Made by a program: the position numbers and the translations under genes. A stretch of DNA of 64,000 nt from CAZUAQ01 sp964618455 (lineage in GTDB: Bacteria > Planctomycetota > Phycisphaerae > UBA1845 > PWPN01): the NCBI GenBank assembly GCA_964618455.1, contig CAZUAQ010000031.1, positions 1-64,000 on the forward strand, read 5' to 3'. Positions 27,518 through 35,837 of the stretch are shown here, piece after piece (positions within the stretch are counted from its first letter, which is position 1; the number at the start of each line of letters is the position of its first letter). The notes beneath the pieces were generated by a model that was not told where the DNA came from, searched no databases, and saw only the letters and a program-made list of their open reading frames with translations.

Positions 27518-28561
27518 ATGACAACCGAGTATCAGCGACGTGAGTTCCTGAGACAGATGGGCGCGGGCATATTAGGCGGAGGCGTGCTGGCCTCGGGACG
27601 AGTTCACGCCGAAGAGCGAAGCTCAGGCGCGTCCATCGACGTCGGGACCATTAAAGACCTGCCCACGCGCAAGCTGGGCAGGATCGACTTCAAGGCGCCG
27701 CTACTCAGTTTCGGCACAGCGCCGATGGGGCACGCGTACTACAAGGCCGAGCCGTTTGAGGAAGTCATGAACGCCGCCATCGACGCGGGCATCACTTACC
27801 TGGATACTGCCCGCGTGTACGATGTGGCGGAGGATCGGTTGAAGCCGGTGCTGGCCAGGCGTCGCAGGGAAGTCTTTCTCGTGACCAAGACTTGGACGCG
27901 CACACGCGACGAGACGCTCAAGTCCCTGGACAAGAGCATGACCGCCATGGGTGTGGACCAGGTGGACCTCTGCCACATGCACAACGTGGGGCAGTTCACG
28001 CGCGAGGAAGCCATCGGCAAAGGCGGGCTGCTGGAGGGATTGATTGAGGCGCGGAAGCGCGGTTTGATCAAGCACATCGGATGTACAGGCCATCTGAATA
28101 CGAACAACTTCGCCCCGGTGCTGGAGACGGGGGAGATCGAAGTTCTCATGTGCACGCTGAACTTCGTGGATCGGTTCACCTACGATTTCGAGCAGCGCGT
28201 CTTGCCGCTCGCGCGAGAGAAGGGCGTGGCGATCGTGCCGATGAAAGTCTTCGGGGGCATCCACACCGTCTGGGAAGGGTATCGCAAGCGCGAGGACGGC
28301 CGCCTGGCGACGGACGAATTCCGGCAGGATGCGATTGACTACGCGCTCGGCCTGCCCGGTGTCAGCACACTGGTGGTGGGCATGAAGACCGTGCGTGAAC
28401 TCCGCGAGAACATCGCCGCCGTGCGAAACCACAAGCCGCTGGCCGGGGAACGCAAAGAACGCGTCCTGGCCAGGGGCAAAGCGATGGCCAAGCAGTGGGG
28501 CGATCGCTTCGGTCCGGCGGTGGCGAAGGACGCTGCGGAGAACGACTCCGCGAAGTCGTAG
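27518..28561 (+). CDS. Tat-exported aldo/keto reductase
   Basis: This 347-residue protein begins with a twin-arginine signal (YQRREFLRQMGAGILGGGVL) so it is probably folded with cofactor and exported. The rest is an aldo/keto reductase barrel: KLGRIDFKAPLLSFGTAPMG, the catalytic Asp and Tyr in YLDTARVYDVAED, Lys in FLVTKTW and His in LCHMHN. These four residues form the standard tetrad. GGAGGG lies 7 bases upstream of ATG 27518; a longer frame to 27434 would hide the Tat signal. It is divergent from hldE. Such Tat-linked reductases are frequent in planctomycetes near sugar-oxidising enzymes; substrate unknown. Confidence 0.87.
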   Translation: MTTEYQRREFLRQMGAGILGGGVLASGRVHAEERSSGASIDVGTIKDLPTRKLGRIDFKAPLLSFGTAPMGHAYYKAEPFEEVMNAAIDAGITYLDTARVYDVAEDRLKPVLARRRREVFLVTKTWTRTRDETLKSLDKSMTAMGVDQVDLCHMHNVGQFTREEAIGKGGLLEGLIEARKRGLIKHIGCTGHLNTNNFAPVLETGEIEVLMCTLNFVDRFTYDFEQRVLPLAREKGVAIVPMKVFGGIHTVWEGYRKREDGRLATDEFRQDAIDYALGLPGVSTLVVGMKTVRELRENIAAVRNHKPLAGERKERVLARGKAMAKQWGDRFGPAVAKDAAENDSAKS

Positions 28562-28607
28562 AGCGATCGCCTTCAACCTGCCGCGCTTTGTGACTCAGGC
28601 AACGTAG

Positions 28608-31082
28608 TTATTCAGGCAACGTATACGTGAGCTTGCCTTCGGGATCTCGGAAGCGCACCGCCCAGCCCATGTCGCCGGGCCCCTGGCTGATCTTGATCAG
28701 CAGCTTGTTTTCGCCCTTTTTCAGTTTCACATCCACCGCGTCATCGTCAATCTGAATCCCGCGGCGGATCTGGTGACGCCACACGACCTCGCCATTGAGC
28801 CAGACTTTCACGCCGTCATCACTTCCCAGCAGCAGCGTGGTGTCACCGCCCTCGGGTGAGTTGACGATCGCGGCTCCGTACACCACGCAGTTGTCGTAGG
28901 GGTCGAACATGTGCGTGACGGACATCTTGCCGCTGGGGCTGCTGGCCTTCCTCCAGCTTGCCGCCTGGCCGTTGATGCCCTCGTACGAGGCGGACATGTC
29001 CCATTCCTTCTCGGGAGGATAGGGCGTATCCAGATCCTTCATCTCGGGATTCGGAAACGGACCGATCACCTTCCAAGCGGTGATCAACCGCCGGTCCACG
29101 CGGGGGACGAAGCTGTCGATAATGGCTTCGCACCGATCGCCCTTGACGGGGTTGCCCGTGAATTGGATCGTAACCGGATTCATCCCCTTTTGAAGGCGAA
29201 TGAGTTGGTCGATGGGCTTGCCGTTGATCGTGGTATCGAAGTCGGAGGCCTCGACACCCGGGGCGGTGTGGACGTTCACGCGATACCATTCCGTCTCGTC
29301 GACGGGCAACTTCAGGGTGAACGCATCTCCGACCTTTCCGCTCAGTTTCACGCCTCGGCTGCCGGACAGGGGGCGGGGCAGATCGCGATTATTGACGATG
29401 GCCATCCCTTCATCGAGATCCTCGGGGGTGAGTGCGTTTTCCGCTTCGACGGCCCCGGGGGCACTGTTTTCGCGTGGAATGCGATCCCAGACCGGTACGG
29501 GCTCGAAGAAGTCCTCGCCGCCGGGCATCGCGTACCAGTAGGCAGTCGACGCGTAGTCGTTCTTCACGTCGGTGTGCGGCAGGGCGGCGTAGTTCTCCAT
29601 GGTCATGAAGAAGGACTCGGTGAACGGGATGTTGTCGGCGAGGTGCCAGCGGTAGTTGGCGAAGAGTTCCTTGGCATGACTTCCCTCGCGTGGCTGAGGG
29701 AAACCGTGCGAAGGATTGTGCATGGTCCGCATGCCCCACGCATCGCCGAAGTAATCCTCTGAGCCGGTCCCGAACCAGGACGGGAATTTCTCGCCGTCGA
29801 CGTAGACCTTCTCGTCACCCTCGCCCCACCATCCGCCATGATGGTTGTAAGGATAGAGGCAGATGCCCACGAGCTTGCCGGCGGTTCCCTTCACATCCAG
29901 CAGGGGGTAGTCGAACGTACGTCCGTTGATCTCGATGCGCCACTTGGCATGGAAGTAGGCCCAGTCGTCCGGGATCTCCTGCGTGCGATGGACGATCACC
30001 GAATCCACGGTGGCCTGGTCGTGGCCGTCGTTCTCAAGCACGATCCGGGCCGACTTGCGGAAGGGCATGGGGAAGTAACAGTAGTGGTAGCTCTCGGTAA
30101 TCCCCATGGGGTAGGACTTGTAGGGACTGAGGAGGGGGTCGCCGAAGAAGTCGGCAAAGGGCACGCTGATGGCGGCCTCGTCTTCCCCATCCCAGTAAAC
30201 CTTGATCATGACCTTGCGGCCGGCCCAACGCTCTTTCGAATCGAGCTTCATGCGGAACTGGTGAATGACGGAGGGTCCTTCGAGTTCGAGCGCGGTCACG
30301 GAATCACCGGGCGGCAGCGTGGTTGTCGCGCTGGCAAAGCGATTCAGCGGATGGTTGGTTGTCTGTCCCGGGTTGCTCCATGCGTGGGCGGTTTGCTCCA
30401 GCGCGTCGGACTGTGCCGACGTGAGCGGAAGCTGGAAGGAGTCGACCGTCCAGTCCGAGGGGAACTGGCGGTAGTTGATGATGTAGTACTGGTCGGGGGC
30501 GCGTTTCTTCTTTTTCTTGTGCGGCGTGTAAGCAGTGATCTTGCAGCTCTTGGCGTAGGGAATCGGCATGTAGACGTTCGACGCCGACATCATCTTGGCG
30601 GGGTCGCGCTTGTATACGAGGGGGCGGATAAAGGGCTCGATCTCCCCGGCGCAGAGCTTGTGGAAGTCCCACTCGTACGTTGGCTCAGTATCACCGTCGA
30701 GGTAGAAGCGAATCACGCCCTGAGGGTTGGCCGACCAGATCCGGAAGACGCTACCGGGGCCTTCCATCTCCGCCATGACGCCTTCACCCGTTTCTTCGTC
30801 GATCCGGATGTATTGCCCGTGATCGCCATTGGCGTCCCAGCGGATGTAGGTATCCGTGGCGGGGTCGTACTTGCTGGCCCGGTCGTAACTGCTGAACTGT
30901 TTGCAGGTCACGCCGTCCTGGATCTCCGGCAGGAGTGTCAGGTCTGTCAGGTAGGCCAGGATGTCCGGATAGGTGAGGTGGCGCGTCTCCGCCATCGCGG
31001 ATGACCCGCCCATGAGGGTGCCCAGTGAAATCAGGCCCAGCGCCATATGGATCGATCGGGACGTGCGTGAATCGCGTCGCAT
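28608..31082 (-). CDS. Secreted DUF2961 (GH172-like) protein
   Basis: This 824-residue protein has a signal peptide (MALGLISLGTLMGGSSAMAE) and a DUF2961 core, the family that includes GH172 enzymes acting on alpha-D-arabinofuranosides or fructofuranosides. Core stretches are CKQFSSYDRASKYDP, GSVFRIWSANPQGVIRFYLD, CYFPMPFRKSARI, and GTGSEDYFGDAWG (about residue 440). The last 150 residues form a separate sandwich (VVYGAAIVNSPEGG, DDGVKVWLNGEVVWRH, KLLIKISQG) of the PA14/carbohydrate-binding kind. AGGAG precedes ATG 31082 by 9 bases. Activity was not confirmed since acidic catalytic residues could not be aligned. Confidence 0.8.
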   Translation of the reverse strand: MRRDSRTSRSIHMALGLISLGTLMGGSSAMAETRHLTYPDILAYLTDLTLLPEIQDGVTCKQFSSYDRASKYDPATDTYIRWDANGDHGQYIRIDEETGEGVMAEMEGPGSVFRIWSANPQGVIRFYLDGDTEPTYEWDFHKLCAGEIEPFIRPLVYKRDPAKMMSASNVYMPIPYAKSCKITAYTPHKKKKKRAPDQYYIINYRQFPSDWTVDSFQLPLTSAQSDALEQTAHAWSNPGQTTNHPLNRFASATTTLPPGDSVTALELEGPSVIHQFRMKLDSKERWAGRKVMIKVYWDGEDEAAISVPFADFFGDPLLSPYKSYPMGITESYHYCYFPMPFRKSARIVLENDGHDQATVDSVIVHRTQEIPDDWAYFHAKWRIEINGRTFDYPLLDVKGTAGKLVGICLYPYNHHGGWWGEGDEKVYVDGEKFPSWFGTGSEDYFGDAWGMRTMHNPSHGFPQPREGSHAKELFANYRWHLADNIPFTESFFMTMENYAALPHTDVKNDYASTAYWYAMPGGEDFFEPVPVWDRIPRENSAPGAVEAENALTPEDLDEGMAIVNNRDLPRPLSGSRGVKLSGKVGDAFTLKLPVDETEWYRVNVHTAPGVEASDFDTTINGKPIDQLIRLQKGMNPVTIQFTGNPVKGDRCEAIIDSFVPRVDRRLITAWKVIGPFPNPEMKDLDTPYPPEKEWDMSASYEGINGQAASWRKASSPSGKMSVTHMFDPYDNCVVYGAAIVNSPEGGDTTLLLGSDDGVKVWLNGEVVWRHQIRRGIQIDDDAVDVKLKKGENKLLIKISQGPGDMGWAVRFRDPEGKLTYTLPE

Positions 31083-31390
31083 CGTGAGAACTCCTGGTGA
31101 GCGGCATCTCTAAGGTGAACCTACGCGGATCGGCATGGTAGGGCAGGACGTGGGCCGATTCAACCGAACCTGAGGGCTTGGAATCGTCGAGAGTCCGGCT
31201 CAAGCTTTCAACGGTTTTCGCCCGATATGAAGGATGCGGGGCGTTCACGCGCCCACAAGGCGTTGAGCGAATTCATCCTACGGATAAAGCGCCGTTCGGT
31301 AGACCTCCCCCCGGACCAGGAAGGTCCGTCTGGGGGCTGAACGCGCCACACTGGTTTCACGACAATCTTTTTCTTGATGCGCGGGTTGCC
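31083..31390. other. Divergent intergenic region
   Basis: About 308 bp separate the DUF2961 gene from the recombinase gene. The upstream part of the recombinase open frame (31178-31390) extends through it, but it is Pro/Arg-rich, lacks a ribosome site and is unlike XerC/D proteins, so I treat it as non-coding. No clear promoter or RNA structure was identified. Confidence 0.45.
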
Positions 31391-32473
31391 ATGAGTCGTG
31401 TAATGACGTCGATTCGATCGGACTGGTCAACTCCGGACTCCTCGGGCACGACGGCTATCCCTGTGCCGTTGAAGCCGGCACCGCCGGATGGCGAGAGCAT
31501 GCCGGGGGTACTGGAATCTTCCTCTGAAAAAAGTGTACCGGGAAATGCAGGGTCTGATCTCCGAGGCGCTGCCGATCCCGGCGGCATCGACAACCTCATC
31601 GAGATTTTTCTGCACGCCCTCTGGGCCGAGGCCGGGCTGGCCCGCAATACGCTGGATGCCTATCGACGCGATCTTCGGGCCTTTGCCGATCACCTCGCGG
31701 AGCAGCGCGTCGTCTTTCGATCGCTGCAGCCGGGCGACATTCAGTCGTTTCTGGTGGATCAGAAAGAGCGTCACGGGCTGGCCATCAGCTCGATCGCCCG
31801 GCGGCTTGTTGCCATCAAACTGTTCTGTCGATTTGCCTTCGCCAAAGGGCACATGGACAGGGATCTTTCGGATCTGATCGAGACGCCGAAAAAGTGGAAG
31901 CATCTGCCGCACGTACTCAACGTGAAGCAGGTGGACGCCCTGCTCGGTCTTCCCGACGCAAACGATCCGCTGGCGTTGCGCGATCGGGCGATTCTGCACC
32001 TCTTCTATGCCACGGGCCTGCGTGTCAGTGAACTCGTCGGACTGCGTGTACGCGATGTCAATCTCGAGATCGGTTATCTGCGCTGCATGGGCAAGGGGAA
32101 CAAGGAGCGCGTCGTGCCGATCGGATCGAAGGCGATCGGCACCCTGGAAGAGTATCTATCAGAGCTGCGCCCCCAACTCGTGGATCAGATGTCCACCGAC
32201 CGCATCTTCGTTTCGCGCACGGGGCGGGCGCTGGATCGCACGAATTGCTGGCGGCTCGTCGTGAAATACGCCCGCCGCGCCGGGATTCAGGGCAAGGTCT
32301 CTCCCCATACCCTGCGCCATTCGTTCGCCACGCACCTGCTGTCCGGCGGCGCGGACCTGCGCGTCGTGCAGGAAATGCTGGGCCACGCCGATATCGCTAC
32401 CACCCAGATCTATACGCATGTCGATTCCGATCGGCTCAAGTCCGTGCTTCAGAAGTTCCATCCCCGCCAGTAA
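31391..32473 (+). CDS. xerD: Site-specific tyrosine recombinase (XerC/D family)
   Basis: This protein is a full tyrosine recombinase of the XerC/XerD group, which resolves chromosome dimers at dif. The N-terminal SAM-like domain is visible as LARNTLDAYRRDLRAFADHL. The catalytic residues are complete: Arg in TGLRVSELVGL, Lys in GKGNKERVVPIG, His and Arg in HTLRHSFATHLL, and His and Tyr in LGHADIATTQIYTHV. The C-terminal motif is followed by a short tail. ATG 31391 gives 360 residues with a Ser/Pro-rich arm; ATG 31499 would give 324 and is closer to the usual length of about 300, so the start is uncertain. It stands alone; XerD is favoured over XerC by motif look, not certain. Confidence 0.83.
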   Translation: MSRVMTSIRSDWSTPDSSGTTAIPVPLKPAPPDGESMPGVLESSSEKSVPGNAGSDLRGAADPGGIDNLIEIFLHALWAEAGLARNTLDAYRRDLRAFADHLAEQRVVFRSLQPGDIQSFLVDQKERHGLAISSIARRLVAIKLFCRFAFAKGHMDRDLSDLIETPKKWKHLPHVLNVKQVDALLGLPDANDPLALRDRAILHLFYATGLRVSELVGLRVRDVNLEIGYLRCMGKGNKERVVPIGSKAIGTLEEYLSELRPQLVDQMSTDRIFVSRTGRALDRTNCWRLVVKYARRAGIQGKVSPHTLRHSFATHLLSGGADLRVVQEMLGHADIATTQIYTHVDSDRLKSVLQKFHPRQ

Positions 32474-32587
32474 ATCCTCTGGATCGGCCGTCAGGCACCA
32501 TTGATCTCCTTTCGTTGGAAAGGGGGGCCGCGTACGATAGGAGTCGCATTGGGTCCAATTCTGCGCAGCACTTCGAGAGGTGAAGTC

Positions 32588-34018
32588 ATGATGCGTCGGT
32601 TCCGATTCCTCTTGCTCCCGATATGCCTGATCGCCTCGCCGGTCCGTGCGGCAGATGAACGATCGGCGAGACCGAATATCGTTCTCTGCATGGCGGACGA
32701 CCAGGGCTGGGGGGATGTGGGCTGCTACGACCACCCCGTGTTAAAGACGCCGAATCTCGATGCGATGGCATCGGCCGGTCTGCGGTTTGATCGGTTCTAC
32801 GCCGCCGCCCCGGTCTGCTCACCGACACGTGGAAGCGTGCTGACCGGACGGACGCCCAACCGATTCGGATGCTTCAAGTGGGGGCACACGCTGCGCCCGC
32901 AGGAGGTCACGCTGGCGGAGATCCTTCGTTCGGCGGGGTATGCGACGGGGCATTTCGGCAAATGGCATCTGGGGTCGGTCCAGAAGGGCAGTCCAGTCAA
33001 CCCGGGGGCCAGCGGTTTTCAGACATGGCTGTCGGCGCCGAATTTCTTCGAGAACGATCCGATCCTGAGTCGGCAGGGAGTGGCGGAGCAGATGCAAGGG
33101 GAGAGTTCCGCAGTCACGATGCGCGCAGCGCTGGAATTCATTCGCGATCAGGCAAGGCGCGAGCGCCCGTTCCTGGCGGTCGTGTGGTTCGGTTCGCCGC
33201 ATCGACCTCATCAGGCGGCGAAGGAAGACCTCGCGCATTACCCGGATGAGGATGAGGGCTTCCGCCATTTCTACGGCGAGATCACGGGAATTGATCGGGC
33301 GATGGGAACGCTGCGTGAGGATCTTCGGAGGCTTGATCTTCATGACGAGACGATCGTCTGGTATTGCAGCGACAATGGCGGGCTGTCCAGGTTCGGACGT
33401 ACGGGAGGGCGGGGCCACAAGAGCCAGATCTACGAGGGGGGGCTACGCGTCCCCGCCATCATCGAGTGGCCCGGGCGAATCTCTCCACGGATCACCGACA
33501 TCCCCGCCACGACCAGTGATATCCTGCCGACGCTGGTGGATCTGGTCGGGGCCAAGCCGCCGGATGTTCCGCTGGATGGGATCAGCCTCGTTCCTGCGAT
33601 CGCAGAGACGGTCAAGATGCGGTCCCGGCCGATCGGGTTCTGGGATCATCCCACGAACGGCATTCGAACACCTTCGGCGGAATGGATGACAGAGTTGCTG
33701 GAAGCCCAGCGCCAGGGGCGCGAGATCACGGACCGGGATCGACTTCGCCTTCATGCCGGCAAGATCAAGGGTGGCTATCCGCTGGATCGATTTCCCGGAC
33801 ACAGTGCCTGGCTGGACTGGCCCTGGAAGCTTCATCGCATCGAGCAGGCGAACCGCTCCGCACGCCTGGAATTGTACAACCTCGAGGACGACCCCATGGA
33901 GAAGCAGGATCTCGCGGATGCCGAAACGGATCGCGTGGCAACGATGCGCCGCGAACTGGAAACGTGGCTGGTCTCCGTGGTGCAAAGCCTGAACGGCGAG
34001 GACTATCCCGCCCGCTGA
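32588..34018 (+). CDS. Secreted sulfatase (type I, FGly-dependent)
   Basis: This 476-residue arylsulfatase-type enzyme hydrolyses sulfate esters, probably on a sulfated polysaccharide. A signal peptide (FRFLLLPICLIASPVRA) leads to the calcium-site motif PNIVLCMADDQGWGDVGCYD. The formylglycine motif is CSPTRGSVLTGR, with the key Cys present for activation by a formylglycine-generating enzyme not found here. Other active-site stretches are GHFGKWHLG and WYCSDNGGLSR. GAGAGGTGA lies before ATG 32588; earlier in-frame starts would remove the signal from the N-terminus. Its last 16 bases overlap the end of the convergent Anbu gene. Confidence 0.92.
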   Translation: MMRRFRFLLLPICLIASPVRAADERSARPNIVLCMADDQGWGDVGCYDHPVLKTPNLDAMASAGLRFDRFYAAAPVCSPTRGSVLTGRTPNRFGCFKWGHTLRPQEVTLAEILRSAGYATGHFGKWHLGSVQKGSPVNPGASGFQTWLSAPNFFENDPILSRQGVAEQMQGESSAVTMRAALEFIRDQARRERPFLAVVWFGSPHRPHQAAKEDLAHYPDEDEGFRHFYGEITGIDRAMGTLREDLRRLDLHDETIVWYCSDNGGLSRFGRTGGRGHKSQIYEGGLRVPAIIEWPGRISPRITDIPATTSDILPTLVDLVGAKPPDVPLDGISLVPAIAETVKMRSRPIGFWDHPTNGIRTPSAEWMTELLEAQRQGREITDRDRLRLHAGKIKGGYPLDRFPGHSAWLDWPWKLHRIEQANRSARLELYNLEDDPMEKQDLADAETDRVATMRRELETWLVSVVQSLNGEDYPAR

Positions 34019-34773
34019 TTCGCGTTGATCGAGATGTTGGCGGAGGCATCGGGCAGGCGCGTGAGAAAGTCGTCGATCCATGTCGAAGGCAGATCCCGCA
34101 CGAGTTGGCGGAGGTGGTCCTGCCACCAGTTGGACATGACCGCCAGCGACTCCTTGTTATAGCGTTCTTCAATGATCTGGAACGAATCCCGTGGATAAAG
34201 AATGGTATCGATGGGAAAGTCAACGTCGGCGGCGCTGATCCGAGTCGAGTCGAAGGCGAGGCAGCCGACCTTGAGGGCATGCTTCATGGTGTCGTCGTAC
34301 TTCAGTGTGCGATCGAGCACGGGCTTGCCGTAGCCGCTGGCACCGATGATGTAGTACGGCGTTCCTTCTCCGATCTCCACCCAGTTGCCCTGAGGGTAAA
34401 TCAGGTAGAGCTTGTGTTCCTTGTCGTGGCTGAGCTGGCCTCCCATGAGGCAGTGGATGTTGAAGTGCAGCCCCGCCTCCTCGATGACCTCCTTATCCTC
34501 CATCGCCACGCGTCGCAATTCCGCCGCGAACAGGTTGGCGACTTTGAACATGCGGTCGCAGGAGGCCTCCTCGCCGTCAAGGGCATCGGCGAAGTAGGTC
34601 AGTGTCTTGTCCCGAACCGCACGGAGCCCGGACGTCATCAGGAAGAATGAGCCGCACTCCGTCTGATGGGTGGATACCTTCTTGGCGGTGATGCACTCGC
34701 TCCCTGTGGTCACGCGGGTGTCGGCGATGCCGACGAGGCCGTCTTTCACCTTCATACCGAGACAGAACGTCAT
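34003..34773 (-). CDS. Anbu-type proteasome-like peptidase
   Basis: This 256-residue protein is a bacterial proteasome-like (Ntn-hydrolase) protein of the Anbu family. The first residues after Met are TFCLGMKVKDGLVGIADTR; Thr2 is the expected nucleophile and Asp in ADTR sits at proteasome position 17, with Lys in TAKKVS near the position-33 base. Later stretches include YLIYPQGNWVEIGEGTPYYI, typical of Anbu. A GGGGG stretch precedes ATG 34773. It follows the alpha-E gene by 15 bp. Anbu assemblies are open-ring proteases with unclear substrates, usually genetically linked to alpha-E and ATP-grasp proteins exactly as here. Confidence 0.88.
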   Translation of the reverse strand: MTFCLGMKVKDGLVGIADTRVTTGSECITAKKVSTHQTECGSFFLMTSGLRAVRDKTLTYFADALDGEEASCDRMFKVANLFAAELRRVAMEDKEVIEEAGLHFNIHCLMGGQLSHDKEHKLYLIYPQGNWVEIGEGTPYYIIGASGYGKPVLDRTLKYDDTMKHALKVGCLAFDSTRISAADVDFPIDTILYPRDSFQIIEERYNKESLAVMSNWWQDHLRQLVRDLPSTWIDDFLTRLPDASANISINANQRAG

Positions 34774-34788
34774 GGGGTCCCCCTCTGC

Positions 34789-35793
34789 TTAAGCGTTGTC
34801 GAAGATGGCGGCTGTCTGCGTTTGCGACTGCGTCTGTGTTTCCGACTCGTCGTGCCGGGCGAAGAACGTCCTGTAGGCGGCGTGACCGATTTCGTTCAGG
34901 CGCGTCTCGAGGCGATCGATGAATTCATGCAGGCCGGAGGCGATCACGTTCGCGGCCTGGGTGTAGGCCAGCTCGGCGCGAAGGCGCCCGAGCAACCGTT
35001 CGGCATCGTTGCTGAACGATCCGGTCGGCGTACCGGAGATGGCGTGAAGCGACTCGTTGGCGCGCGTCAGGCAGTGCAGCACCGCCCGGGGAAAGAGTTT
35101 ATCGAGCACGAGGAAATCAACGATGTTTGCCGGGGACATGAGCCCGTGCTTCTGGCGGTACATCTCGAAGGCGCTGGCGGACTGAAGCAGAGCAGCCCAT
35201 TGGACCTCGTCGAGCGGCGTACCCACGTCGGAGGGACTGGGCAGGAGCATGAAGTACTTGACGTCCAGAATGCGGGCGGTCTTGTCGGCGCGCTCCATGT
35301 ATCGACCGACGCGGCCGAAATGCCAGCCTTCGCCGTGCGTCATGGTGGCGTCGGTGATGCCCATGAACTGCTGGCCGAGCATGCGGACCTGCTCGAAGAA
35401 GGTGTGGGAGTCCGCCAGGATGTCCTCGAGCTGGCGGGCGTTGCGGAGAAGCAGGTAGTAGCGGTTGATGTGTTCCCACATTTCCGAGGAGATCGAGGCG
35501 CGGATCGAGCGGGCATTCTCCCGCGCGCTGCGGAGGCAGGACATGATCGAGTTCGGGTTCTCTTCATCCAGCGTGAGAAAGCGGACGACGTTGTCCATGG
35601 TGGCTACGTCGTAACGCTCTTCGAAGGAGGAGTTATCGCCGGTGGTATACACCAGCGGTGCCCATTGCTGACGCATGTCGTAAGCGGAATCGAGGTAGAG
35701 GACGTGGTTGACATCGATGAATCGCGCGACGTTCTCGGCGCGTTCGATGTAACGGCTCATCCAGTAGATGGAATCGGCGACACGGCTCAGCAT
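34789..35793 (-). CDS. Alpha-E (DUF403) domain protein
   Basis: This 334-residue, mostly helical protein is an alpha-E (DUF403) family member. The diagnostic start is MLSRVADSIYWMSRYIERAEN, followed by LYLDSAYDMRQQWAPLV. The middle has GRYMERADKTARILDVKYF, repeating the E-R-A-E/D-x-x-A-R theme. These proteins are coded beside circularly permuted ATP-grasp and Anbu genes and are thought to take part in a peptide-forming or protein-modifying pathway. It lies 44 bp after the ATP-grasp gene and 15 bp before the Anbu gene. Enzymatic activity is unknown. Confidence 0.88.
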   Translation of the reverse strand: MLSRVADSIYWMSRYIERAENVARFIDVNHVLYLDSAYDMRQQWAPLVYTTGDNSSFEERYDVATMDNVVRFLTLDEENPNSIMSCLRSARENARSIRASISSEMWEHINRYYLLLRNARQLEDILADSHTFFEQVRMLGQQFMGITDATMTHGEGWHFGRVGRYMERADKTARILDVKYFMLLPSPSDVGTPLDEVQWAALLQSASAFEMYRQKHGLMSPANIVDFLVLDKLFPRAVLHCLTRANESLHAISGTPTGSFSNDAERLLGRLRAELAYTQAANVIASGLHEFIDRLETRLNEIGHAAYRTFFARHDESETQTQSQTQTAAIFDNA

Positions 35794-35837
35794 GGTGGCA
35801 ATCGTCTCATTCGATATCGGGCCGGGTCCTGGTTGCC

